Source of the DNA: AV40 sp038230255
GTDB lineage: Bacteria; Verrucomicrobiota; Verrucomicrobiia; Chthoniobacterales; UBA10450
Length of the DNA: 64,000 nt
Assembly (NCBI GenBank): GCA_038230255.1
Contig: JBBRNP010000004.1
Coordinates: forward strand, 1-64,000
Direction of reading: 5' to 3'
Part shown: one piece after another, positions 1 to 7,600 of the stretch
Numbering within the stretch: position 1 is the stretch's first letter
Layout: each line of letters begins with the position of its first letter
The notes under the pieces: model-generated
What the model was told of the DNA's origin: nothing
What the model saw: the letters and a program-made list of their open reading frames with translations, nothing else
Databases searched by the model: none
Position numbers and translations under genes: made by a program

Positions 1-154
1 CAAGAGTCGCGTCAAGCTCTTCTTGCCGGTCGCGGGCAACCCTCGGGCGTTTTTAGCTCAAAAACTCTCGCGCGCGTCGACTCCGCTTGAACTCATCGCT
101 CGCAAAGTAAAGAGAGGCCTACTTATCACACAGCCTCTCGCTTGGTTAGATGAT
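1..154 (-). other. Edge of integron array; possible partial attC
   Basis: No gene is supported here. The segment ends with GGTTAGATG at about 144-152, exactly the core that closes the complete attC sites further right, and lies directly downstream of the stop codon of the next gene, where that cassette's attC should be. A short inverted repeat (GAGAGGC ... GCCTCTC, about 112-139) precedes it. The matching left TAAC core is not recognisable, so this may be a degenerate attC or an unrelated stretch. Confidence 0.35.
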
Positions 155-499
155 TCACGTCGCATGCGCGGGAAGCGGATACTTCTCCCGCAGTTGCTCC
201 CATGCGATATACCCAAGCTCGGTGCGGCCGAACCAAAATCGCCGATCACCGGTCTCATTACGAAGCTCTGCAAGAATAGCGGCTTTGTCGAACAGAGTGT
301 TAAGCGTGAGAAAAAGATAGTTGCGCGTGAACAGCTCCTCAAGAAGCCCAGCGAGCGCTTCGGGCTCAATCGATGTGCGCCAGTAATCTCGGAAGTGCTT
401 GGCAATCTGCTCAGGGGACTCCCAGTCGTCTGCCATCGCATTAAGCACGTACCAACGCGACGCATCGATTCCCTCGCAATATCGAGAAGGTGTCTGCAT
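155..499 (-). CDS. Cassette-borne hypothetical protein, 114 aa
   Basis: Unrecognised soluble protein with no signal peptide or membrane segment. It is rich in charged and aromatic residues and probably mostly helical (stretches around ADDWESPEQIAKHF and LAGLLEELFTRNY), a pattern that could fit a small winged-helix fold, but no family is assignable. The start codon lies directly against the attC site at 500-594 and the stop lies two bases from the GTTAGATG core near 152, so the gene fills its cassette almost completely. Like other cassette genes it has no obvious promoter of its own. Function unknown; the cassette setting is the main evidence that it is a discrete mobile gene. Confidence 0.7.
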   Translation of the reverse strand: MQTPSRYCEGIDASRWYVLNAMADDWESPEQIAKHFRDYWRTSIEPEALAGLLEELFTRNYLFLTLNTLFDKAAILAELRNETGDRRFWFGRTELGYIAWEQLREKYPLPAHAT

Positions 500-594
500 C
501 TAACGAGAAAGAGATGAGCCACGGGCGGGGTCCGTGGCAAACACACTGAGCTCATTTCGAAATGGGGCGGTTGGCTTCATCGATTGGTTAAATG
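500..594 (-). repeat. attC recombination site 1
   Basis: About 95 bp bounded by CTAACGAG at the left and GGTTAAATG at the right. The arms are imperfectly complementary: left GATGAGCCACGG against right CCGTTGGCTTCATC read in reverse complement, with one unpaired extra A, the typical extrahelical base of attC sites. The central part is a variable spacer. It is close in sequence to the sites at 1251, 1844 and 2354. It separates two minus-strand genes, as an attC should. Confidence 0.8.
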
Positions 595-603
595 ATCAAA
601 CTC

Positions 604-810
604 TCAACCTTCTCCATGATCTGTGTCCCGGCGACCGGTGATAAGAAAGTAAGCACTCGAAAGAAATAGCGGCGCGCCTATCCACACTAGCAGCCTGTCA
701 GTCGAGCTTTCCATGGGAGAATGGTAGGCGTGGTAGACAGCATAGAGAACCATCGCTAGACCGGAAGCGGCTATGCCCATGTAGATCGCTTTCTGGGATT
801 TCGTACTCAT
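604..810 (-). CDS. Cassette-borne small membrane protein, 68 aa
   Basis: A 68-residue protein with two predicted transmembrane helices (about residues 9-27 and 41-58) and a short charged C-terminus (GRRDTDHGEG). No family is recognised. It occupies a cassette of its own between attC sites at 500-594 and 821-944, on the same strand as every other cassette gene. Small membrane proteins of unknown role are common cargo of chromosomal integrons. The start ATG at 810 follows the attC of the upstream cassette by about ten bases. Function unknown. Confidence 0.65.
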   Translation of the reverse strand: MSTKSQKAIYMGIAASGLAMVLYAVYHAYHSPMESSTDRLLVWIGAPLFLSSAYFLITGRRDTDHGEG

Positions 811-820
811 CGGCGAATCA

Positions 821-944
821 TCTAACGAGACTAAGATCAGCGACGCCTACCGGGAGCGAGCGTCGATCGGAGGTGGGATGGTTTAGTCATGAAAAATGTC
901 GGGCGAACAGCGGGTAGGCGTTCGCTGCATCGTCTGGTTAGATG
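821..944 (-). repeat. attC recombination site 2 (divergent type)
   Basis: A 124-bp site bounded by TCTAACGAG and GGTTAGATG. Left arm GATCAGCGACGCCTACC pairs with the reverse complement of right arm GGTAGGCGTTCGCTGCATC over its whole length except for two single extra bases on the right arm, the classic layout of extrahelical bases. Its arm sequences and longer spacer differ from the other four sites, which resemble each other, so this cassette probably came from a different source. Confidence 0.85.
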
Positions 945-978
945 TAACGCGGGGAGACACGGACAGTGTTGCACAATG

Positions 979-1239
979 CTAATCTCGGTGAACTTGGGTC
1001 GATGATCGGGAAGCTATCGCCGCAGCGCGTATGAAGAGGCCGCAGCCGATAAGGGAGAAAACGAGAGCGAAGAACCAGATCTCGCTCAAGGTGCCGTAGT
1101 GGTGAAGCGCGGCCTCACCACCGACCACCCCGCGCGATCCTCCGACAGCCAATCCGTATCCGAAGCATTGGATCGCAGCGTAAACGGCGAATCCAAAAGC
1201 TGAGACGGCAAGAGCCACGTAAAGTACTGTTCGTGACAT
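979..1239 (-). CDS. Cassette-borne small membrane protein, 86 aa
   Basis: Membrane protein with two hydrophobic helices (VLYVALAVSAFGFAVYAAI near the N-terminus and a second around residues 57-75). The chosen start is the ATG at 1239. An in-frame ATG further upstream would only translate the attC sequence, giving the peptide NTLPWLISFSL that also appears before two neighbouring cassette genes, so it is rejected. The stop lies about 35 bp from the attC at 821-944. No homologous family is recognised and no function is proposed. Confidence 0.65.
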   Translation of the reverse strand: MSRTVLYVALAVSAFGFAVYAAIQCFGYGLAVGGSRGVVGGEAALHHYGTLSEIWFFALVFSLIGCGLFIRAAAIASRSSTQVHRD

Positions 1240-1250
1240 GGGGATTACAT

Positions 1251-1345
1251 CTAACGAGAAAGAGATAAGCCACGGCAGGGTGTTGTGGCAAACACGCTGG
1301 AATTGCATTGCCAAGGGGCCGTTGGCTTCATCGATTGGTTAGGTC
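1251..1345 (-). repeat. attC recombination site 3
   Basis: Bounded by CTAACGAGAAAGAGATAAGCC and GGCTTCATCGATTGGTTAG. Arms GATAAGCCACGG and CCGTTGGCTTCATC pair apart from single extra bases. Nearly the same sequence as the sites at 500, 1844 and 2354, including much of the spacer (GTTGTGGCAAACACGCTG), as expected of attC sites from one host lineage. Confidence 0.85.
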
Positions 1346-1358
1346 CCATTCGCTGGCT

Positions 1359-1832
1359 TCACTGCGGATGAAGCATCGCGTTAATTCCTAGCTGTAGAAG
1401 GTGGTTTGGAGCTTTCCCGTAATAAGCTGTGTCCGCCCATTTCGTAACCTTCATGCAAAAGCCCTGCTCGGTGAGAGTTTTTCCATCCTTGGAGAGACTT
1501 ACCTTAAGAAAGCAATCCTTCGCTCCAAAACTGAGTGTGTTGCCTGCTCGCTGAACGTGCTCATAGCGACCTGGACACGTTCCACCAACGATGCCGAGCA
1601 TCGTTCCGCCTTGCGCTATGATGATGGTTATACGATGCGGTGACGGGACGAACTTCTGTTCAGCTGAATCAATCCGACCCGCCGCGGTTGCCGTTTCCGT
1701 TCCAACCCAAGTTCCGTCAAACCCTGAGTCGGCTCGCGCGTCAGCGAGCGGTAACAAAAGCAAACTTGCGAGTGCAAACAGGATTGAGCAAGACCGCACA
1801 ATCCATCGTCTACTATCGTTCGTGACATGCAT
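1359..1832 (-). CDS. Cassette-borne secreted hypothetical protein, 157 aa
   Basis: Begins with a Sec signal peptide (basic RRWIVRS, hydrophobic LFALASLLLLPLA, cleavage near ADARA-DS around residue 35). The mature part starts GFDGTWVGTETATA and reads like a small beta-sandwich, a pattern often seen in secreted or lipocalin-like hypothetical proteins, with three cysteines (in GTCPGR, KDCF and GFCM). The start is ATG 1832; an earlier in-frame ATG lies in the attC and is discarded. Single gene of its cassette. Function unknown; an envelope or extracellular location is inferred from the signal peptide only. Confidence 0.65.
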   Translation of the reverse strand: MHVTNDSRRWIVRSCSILFALASLLLLPLADARADSGFDGTWVGTETATAAGRIDSAEQKFVPSPHRITIIIAQGGTMLGIVGGTCPGRYEHVQRAGNTLSFGAKDCFLKVSLSKDGKTLTEQGFCMKVTKWADTAYYGKAPNHLLQLGINAMLHPQ

Positions 1833-1843
1833 GGCAATCTGAC

Positions 1844-1938
1844 CTAACGAGAAAGAGATAAGCCACGGCAGGGTGTTCTGGCAAACACACTGAAGTTGTT
1901 TCGCCAATGGGCCGTTGGCTTCATCGATTGGTTAGGTC
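1844..1938 (-). repeat. attC recombination site 4
   Basis: Bounded by CCTAACGAGAAAGAG and ATCGATTGGTTAGGT, with the same paired arms (AAGCCACGG / CCGTTGGCTT) and a spacer sharing GTGTTCTGGCAAACACACTG. The stop codon of the TonB-domain cassette gene (1921-1923) lies inside the right arm. Confidence 0.85.
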
Positions 1939-2349
1939 CTCATGCACCACGCGGACCTTGCCCCGATTTGGGGAGTGGTTGAGCGGCGGCCGAGGAAAAC
2001 CGCCATGGAACATCGAAAATGTCATCGGCACACGCACCTCTGTGACTGTATGCGGCTTGAAGTGCCAATGAACGCAAGATGTGAGCACAGCAGTGTCGAG
2101 TAACTTATATCCTGTGCTCTTCTGCACGGTGATAGACGTGACCTCGCCCGTTTTGCTGTCAACGTGCAGAATGAAAACGCCACTGCCTGTCTCATGTCGT
2201 GCGCGAGCCTCGCGTGGATAATCTGGTCGATACTGCCTTGGGATGTCGCCACCAACGAGCTGGCTCTTGCCGAACTCGATTGGCTGCGCTGCGAACGCCC
2301 CGGCTGCGGCAGCCAGCAGAAACACCGAAGTGGAGAGCAGCGTGCGCAT
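1921..2349 (-). CDS. TonB C-terminal-domain protein (cassette gene), 142 aa
   Basis: Signal peptide MRTLLSTSVFLLAAAAGAFAA, then a TonB C-terminal-type domain: YPREARARHETGSGVFILHV, a TGEVTSITVQKSTGYKLLDTA segment and the final HWHFKP strand. The family normally transmits proton-motive force to outer-membrane receptors. This copy lacks a separate transmembrane anchor and proline-rich spacer, so it is more like the short periplasmic TonB-fold proteins than a complete energiser. Start ATG 2349; the upstream in-frame ATG is in attC sequence. The C-terminal residues are encoded by the attC arm, showing how the cassette boundary has shaped the protein end. Role in this cell is unknown. Confidence 0.7.
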   Translation of the reverse strand: MRTLLSTSVFLLAAAAGAFAAQPIEFGKSQLVGGDIPRQYRPDYPREARARHETGSGVFILHVDSKTGEVTSITVQKSTGYKLLDTAVLTSCVHWHFKPHTVTEVRVPMTFSMFHGGFPRPPLNHSPNRGKVRVVHEDLTNR

Positions 2350-2353
2350 AGAC

Positions 2354-2448
2354 CTAACGAGACAGAGATAAGCCACGGCATGGTGTCGTGGCAAACACGC
2401 TGAAGTTTTCTCGCAATGGGGCCGTTGGCTTCATCGATTGGTTAGACC
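2354..2448 (-). repeat. attC recombination site 5
   Basis: Bounded by CTAACGAGACAGAGATAAGC and CTTCATCGATTGGTTAGAC, with the same arm pairing and spacer (GTCGTGGCAAACACGCTGAAG) as sites 1, 3 and 4. It contains the stop codon (2442-2444) of the next cassette gene. Confidence 0.85.
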
Positions 2449-2723
2449 TGCGTGTGTTCATCATTGAGAGCTTTGTAGTGTCTGCGAAGGGCGCAAACCA
2501 TATAGAGCGCGACGAACGGAAGCGGGAGAAAATAAGGAACAAAGCCTTCAACCAGTTCCTGCTTGATCCCATAGACTACCCATAATCCCGCGAAGAATGA
2601 CACGGCGTAAATCGTCGCCGACATGTAGAGTATGGCCAACACTAACGGACGAGGAATCCGGCGCCAAATCAGGAATCCGGTGATAGCTGCGAACAAGCTG
2701 AACAGGAAAATGGCAAACCTCAT
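2442..2723 (-). CDS. Cassette-borne membrane protein, 93 aa
   Basis: Three hydrophobic segments (MRFAIFLFSLFAAITGFLIW; LVLAILYMSATIYAVSFFAG; YFLPLPFVALYMVCAL) separated by short basic loops, with a hydrophilic tail ALNDEHTQV. The preferred start is ATG 2723, at the usual distance from the CTAACGAG core at about 2739. A longer reading from 2777 would begin inside recombination-site sequence. This is the right-most recognisable cassette, i.e. the one nearest to where an integrase end would be expected. No family or function recognised. Confidence 0.6.
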   Translation of the reverse strand: MRFAIFLFSLFAAITGFLIWRRIPRPLVLAILYMSATIYAVSFFAGLWVVYGIKQELVEGFVPYFLPLPFVALYMVCALRRHYKALNDEHTQV

Positions 2724-2738
2724 AGCGCGTGCAATGGG

Positions 2739-2830
2739 TCTAACGAGAAGTAGACCCATAAACTTGTAAATGCACATGTATTTGCAAATCCATCGATCGT
2801 TTCCCTCCCATATTCGTTCTAGTTAATCTA
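2739..2830 (-). other. Degenerate attC-like site or array boundary
   Basis: Begins TCTAACGAGAAG, matching the left core of the five attC sites, and ends TTCGTTCTAGTTAATC, which also fits a GTTA core (arms TAACGAGAA and TAACTAGAACGAA). The inside differs from the other sites and holds an AT-rich palindrome-like stretch (GTAAATGCACATGTATTTGC). It may be a decayed attC or the junction at which the array joins the chromosome. No integrase gene or attI is visible to the right. Confidence 0.4.
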
Positions 2831-2850
2831 ACATAACACCAGCGCAACCC

Positions 2851-3056
2851 TCAGTGCGCTACCCACCACTCCCGCAATTGGCGCATCACAGTCGTTTTGC
2901 TCGCTACCGGCACTTTCTTAGCCCATTCGCCGTTCACTCGCAGCCGATAACTGCGCGATGGGAACGGCAGGTCAACGAGCTCAATCTTGAGCCGCTGTCC
3001 AGTACGGTGATCGATGAGCGAAAGCGTGTAGCGAAGGTCCGATTCACAGGGGAAAG
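2851..3056 (-). pseudogene. 5'-truncated gene fragment, about 68 codons
   Basis: The minus strand stays open for about 68 codons ending at TGA 2851, with a natural composition (for example DLRYTLSLIDHRTGQRLKI and RSYRLRVNGEWAKKVPV). It has no acceptable start codon near its left end, and an in-frame stop occurs exactly in the repeated motif at 3060-3081. I read it as the surviving C-terminal part of a protein cut off at that motif, now ending in LREWWVAH. The parent family is not recognised. Alternatively a short protein could start at an internal GTG. Confidence 0.4.
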
Positions 3057-3059
3057 AAC

Positions 3060-3081
3060 GGGGTCACATCTCAACATTTGA
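3060..3081 (+). repeat. Copy 1 of GGGGTCACATCT motif
   Basis: GGGGTCACATCTCAACATTTGA-type sequence. The same motif recurs at 4048-4070 and 9667-9690 in this orientation and at 10955-10974 inverted. It marks the break point of the gene fragment at 2851-3056. Possibly the end of a small mobile element. Confidence 0.6.
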
Positions 3082-3127
3082 TATTTCACAATCGCCGCGT
3101 GCGCAATGTCCTCAAAAACAGCAGCCT

Positions 3128-3541
3128 CTACTCGTCCCAACCTGTGGGCACGGTCGAACGTTTCCAACCACCCGGCAGTTCCGACCCTCGACACGTAAAC
3201 ACCAGGATTTTCTTTTCATTGCAAAGGGTAATAAGCGCTCTGAGTTTTGTACGCTCAGAATCGGAGTAGGCGCTCGGGTGAGTCGTAACGACCCAAATGC
3301 CACTCGCTTGAGTAGGTGCTGAAAGCGTCTGGAAGAATGCAATAAGTTGCTGCGCGTTCGGATAAATCGACTCGGTGCCATTGGAATCTCTAACCGTAAA
3401 GCCGCCGGAACCTCCGTTAATCTGAGCTACTCGGTCCGGAAGCATGTGCACAGACAATCCTTTTGAGCGCTCAGATTCACTAGCCACGCAGACGACAAGC
3501 ATGGCGAGCGATAGATATGTCACGATATCACTAGTCCTCAT
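3128..3541 (-). CDS. Secreted hypothetical protein, 137 aa
   Basis: N-terminal hydrophobic segment (TYLSLAMLVVCVASES), probably a signal peptide or signal anchor, followed by about 115 residues with an alternating beta/alpha pattern (GFTVRDSNGTESIYPNAQQL, SGIWVVTTHPSAYSDSERTKL, KKILVFTCRGSELPGGW). No family recognised. On the minus strand like its neighbours, downstream of the two Rhs-associated membrane proteins; no attC flanks it. Start ATG 3541 is the only reasonable one. Could be further Rhs-linked accessory cargo, but that rests only on position. Confidence 0.55.
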   Translation of the reverse strand: MRTSDIVTYLSLAMLVVCVASESERSKGLSVHMLPDRVAQINGGSGGFTVRDSNGTESIYPNAQQLIAFFQTLSAPTQASGIWVVTTHPSAYSDSERTKLRALITLCNEKKILVFTCRGSELPGGWKRSTVPTGWDE

Positions 3542-3617
3542 CGCGCTCTTTATGCTAACACCACACTATTTTGATTTAAATTTGACTAGTCGCAAAACGA
3601 GAATCGTGAGCTCCATG

Positions 3618-3983
3618 CTATGCAGCAGGTCGACTCTTTTCGAACTCTAGGCCGGCTACAAATCCACCGACGCCCAGTGCCAAGCTCGGGATCATAAAGA
3701 TTAGAAAAAAGGCCCCAAATACGGTCATAAAATTATCGTGTGGATCCGACTTTGAATTTGGAATACACAACGCTATATCGGAAGCAAAAACGACTACCGC
3801 CCATTTGAGCATGGCAAGCCAACGAGGAATTTTCGGCAGGAATCGACGCTCAACAAGGCCACGAGCATAACCTATGGTTAATGGTATACAGAACCCGATG
3901 ATAATGCTCGCATTAAAAGGCAACAGGTAGACGCTGCCGAAAAGCAGGCCGAATCCACATAAATCGACTAAGAGTCGTCTCAT
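3618..3983 (-). CDS. Membrane protein, paralogue of the Rhs-linked immunity candidate
   Basis: About 121 residues with four hydrophobic segments. It aligns along its length with the protein encoded at 4190-4633: the N-termini (MRRLLVDLCGFGLLF against IIKRLATDLLIFSLF) and the C-terminal third (DNFMTVFGAFFLIFMIPSLA against ESFLTVFGFNLFIVFVPSLI) clearly correspond. A longer start at 4013 is possible. Position downstream of an Rhs gene and its directly coupled membrane protein suggests a second or orphan immunity gene, a frequent arrangement in polymorphic-toxin loci. This is inference; no biochemical family is identifiable. Confidence 0.6.
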   Translation of the reverse strand: MRRLLVDLCGFGLLFGSVYLLPFNASIIIGFCIPLTIGYARGLVERRFLPKIPRWLAMLKWAVVVFASDIALCIPNSKSDPHDNFMTVFGAFFLIFMIPSLALGVGGFVAGLEFEKSRPAA

Positions 3984-4047
3984 AATTTGGGCTGTATCGC
4001 GATCGATTAACACATATCAGGGGGGCACCTGCCACAGGAGGCAATAG

Positions 4048-4070
4048 GAGGTCACATCTCAACATTTGAC
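4048..4070 (+). repeat. Copy 2 of GGGGTCACATCT motif
   Basis: GAGGTCACATCTCAACATTTGAC, in the gap between the two paralogous membrane-protein genes and in direct orientation relative to the copy at 3060. The two copies bracket the genes at 3128 and 3618. Confidence 0.55.
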
Positions 4071-4189
4071 CTTCTAGCGACTGTCGGGCGCGTGCTTTCA
4101 CCGAAAAGGACCGCTAACCAACTAGACTTCTTGTCCATTCGTATAAGTCATAATCTTAAAGTTAATGAGTTTGCTTGCGCCGGAGATTG

Positions 4190-4633
4190 TTACATGCGTG
4201 AATCGTCCACAGCGCGCATAAAAACCGCGCGCCTCGCAAATGACGAGAAAGTCACACAATAGGCCGCAGTGCTAAGAATTAAGGACGGTACGAACACTAT
4301 AAAGAGATTGAAGCCAAAAACGGTTAAAAAGCTCTCCGGCGGATGAAGGATGGTGTCCACCCAGCACGTGAAGATACTGGATGCACTAAATACGGCTATC
4401 CACTCGATTACGCCTGACCATAAGAAGGCGGCTGGTCCTAAAATGCGGATTTGAGAGATGGCTCGAAGGAACGCTAAAAAGCTTGCCGATACGATCCAAA
4501 CAACCGGAGGACTGAGAATTAATAATGCAGCCATGCTACTCAACGGAGTAGGCATGACTTGGAGCACACCGTATTGAGCAACGAACAAACTGAAGATAAG
4601 CAAATCTGTCGCTAGGCGTTTTATTATTGCCAT
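4190..4633 (-). CDS. Candidate immunity protein for the Rhs toxin (membrane), 147 aa
   Basis: Four hydrophobic stretches (around residues 8-28, 35-58, 72-92 and 105-130) make this an integral inner-membrane protein. The start ATG at 4633 shares a base with the TAA stop of the Rhs gene (TAATG), so translation is probably coupled. A small gene placed directly after an Rhs toxin tip is usually its immunity gene (established for Rhs and other polymorphic toxins). A membrane immunity protein would fit a toxin acting in the periplasm or on lipids. A paralogue lies at 3618-3983. A start six codons upstream (4651) is possible but would overlap the Rhs gene by 19 bases. Confidence 0.6.
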   Translation of the reverse strand: MAIIKRLATDLLIFSLFVAQYGVLQVMPTPLSSMAALLILSPPVVWIVSASFLAFLRAISQIRILGPAAFLWSGVIEWIAVFSASSIFTCWVDTILHPPESFLTVFGFNLFIVFVPSLILSTAAYCVTFSSFARRAVFMRAVDDSRM

Positions 4634-7600
4634 TATCGGAATCTGGTCCAAAGGCGACCCATATTTGATTTGAGGAGATTTCCGAACAGGAAATTCGGAA
4701 CTTCAGGCGTGCTGAGCGGAACTCCAGCGAGATACAATGGATACTGGCTATCGCCAATGATTGGATGCCCACCTGCTTCCAAAATTTCTTCCGTTAAGTC
4801 AGCACAATTGTTACTCGGAGGAATGATAGAGTGATACGGATCTCGATAATGCTCATCTCCGTAAGTGGTCATTGCGAGGTCCTCGTCCGTTGTGGTCTTA
4901 ATGTGATAACCGTAATCGTAACGTCGCGACTCACTGGTGTCGCGAAGGAAATCCGAGTAATTAGGGTAGGTGCGCAGAACACTATTACCGGTCCCAAATC
5001 CGTATGGCCCAGTGCCGTAACCATTCCTTGAGTAGTAGGTCCATCCCATGTTATTATCACCGACCAGAATGGCAATATGACCTTGCAAAAATACAGCCTT
5101 GCTAGCGAGGAGAACAATTGCATCTAGTCCGTTTCGATCGACCGCGTTAATAACAGTATTATTCGTGTATCCATAAAGATTGACGCCGCCGTGTTCGCCG
5201 ATGGGATCCCTGCTGAGCCAGCGTCCTAAGCCTGGGTCGTAAGCACGATAGACGGCGAGTTCGAGATCACTATTTGAATGGTGATACAAGCCCGTGAACC
5301 TAACGTCTGGTAGCGTGGTGCTAATCACGGATGTCGATCTTCCGTAGGGTTCGTAGTCAAAACGAGCAACTACTGCGCCTTTCTTACCGGTACTACGCAT
5401 TTCGCGGATCGAGCCGAGATGGTCGCGCGTGTAAAAGTAGGCGGTTGATCCTATGACCTGGCCTTGCGGGTAGGCAAACATAGTGACGGCATCATTGGCG
5501 TCGCGAAATTCGCACTTCTCCATTCCGCACCAGACAAATTTCCGTGTTGAGGTAATCCGGACTCTCGTTTTCTCGACGATTTTCACCATTCGGCTTAAGC
5601 CGTCATAGGTAAATTCGCTCCGATTATTAGTTCCGGTGTAATTGATTGCGACCAACCGATTGGCCCCGTCCCATTCAAACGTGCGCGAGGCGCCGTCGTT
5701 CGTGAGGCTACCATTCGCGTCATAGGTGAGCGTGCGATTCGCGCCGCCGCTTTGAGAGACAATCTCATTCACGTTGTTCGGCGTGGAAGTGGTCGTCGTC
5801 GTGCCGACCAATTCCGACGTGCGATTGGAAGCTAAGTCGTATCCATAACCGTATTGTTTGATCAGCGCATTCGTTGCCGCGTTCTTCAGGGGTGCGGTGA
5901 TCAACTGATCAGCATTGTCGTAACCGAGATCGAACCGCTGCGGCGCTGGCGACAAACCCGGGTAGTTCTTTGTCCAAGTCAGAATCTGTCCTTCGACGTC
6001 ATAGGTGTAATCGAATTGTGAAATCAACGCGTTAGCGCTCGTTTGATTCTTTATCTCCTGAAGCCGCTTGTCCTGAGTATTCGGAAAATAAGTGTAAACC
6101 GTCGAACCGCCGTCCGGATAAATCATGCTATTGAGACGATCGGTGACGTTCACGTAACCGTAATTGAACGTTCCAAGCTTGTTCGTGGCGGCGCTCACTC
6201 GGCCAAGACTGTCAAAAATCCAAGTTGCCGAGTTCGCCGCGCCATTGATCGAACGATTTGTTACGCGTCCGAGCTGATCGTATCCGAAAGCGATGGTGTC
6301 GTTTATTAACGGTCCGTCAATACTCGCCAACCGACCTGCGCCGAGCGCGGGCGGTACCGCAATGGGATTGTAGCCGTAAGTCGTCGTCCCGGTGCCGTCC
6401 ACCATGGTGGCCGCACGATTGTAACGCGAATCGTAGGTAAAACTGACCGAAGGCGTCGATGGATTTAGCGGCTGCCCACTAGAGTTGGTGTAGCTGACCT
6501 GCTGAACATTGTCGTCGGCAAAATAAAAATAATTCGTCCGCTGATTTTTCGCGTCCGTTACGGACTTCAATCGGCTACTTGCGCCGACGGTGTTCGCGGC
6601 GCTCTGTCCGTCATAGAGGTAGCTCACGCTGGTATTGTCTGCGAACACCTTTTGATAAACGCGACCCTGTAAATCGCGATTGAAAATTGTGACCTGGTTC
6701 TTGGGATCGGTGATGCTGGTCAACGATCCACAACTGCACCAATCGAATTGAGTTGTTCGATTTAACGAATCCGTGATCGCATCCATCTGGCGATTCGGAT
6801 TGTAGTGCCGCGTTGTCCAGAGCCCGCGGCGATCTTTGCTTCGAGTCAGATCGAGAATAGTCGTCGATCCCTGGCCAAAATCCTGGGTGTATTGAAATTG
6901 TTGATTGGTGCCGTCAGGATACGTAACGATTATTGGCCTATCGAGATTGTCGTAATCAGTGGTGACCGTGTAGCCATCCGAATCGGTCACTGTTCGCACT
7001 CGATTAGCATTGTCATAGGTGAATGTTGTAACAGCTGACGCACTGTTAAATGGCGGACTGGTGATCGACGTCAGATAACCAATTGGATGACTAGGAGTGC
7101 CGTCTCCATAAGCGAAGCTTGTTGTTTCATTTTTCGCACTCTTACGTGTCAAGATTTGTCCGTAGAAATTGTAGGTAAACGTCGTAGGCTGACCCGCCGC
7201 GTCGATGTCCGTGAGGGGCTCGTGCTGCGAGTTGTAGGTAAACTTTCGCAGCAGTTCATTGGCCGTGCCGGTGATCTGGCGCACTTCCAAGAGGTCGATG
7301 TTGTTCGAATCATACACGTAGGACATAACCCGACCAACGGGATCGTTTGATTTCGTGATTTTGCCGATGCTGTTGTATTCGTACGCCGAGAACTGCGTAC
7401 TATTATCAGCGAGAATGCGGACGACCTTACTCGGGTTTGCGGTTAACGGAGCGTGATTAGTATCTGCCTGGCCAGCGTAGGAGTACCAAACACGGTTTTC
7501 GAGGGGTGCTTTCTCGCTAGCGCGTATACCTGACGGCGCACCGTTCGAATTCAACGTCCAATGCGTGATCCTTGCCTTGGTGTAATCGTAAATACCATTC

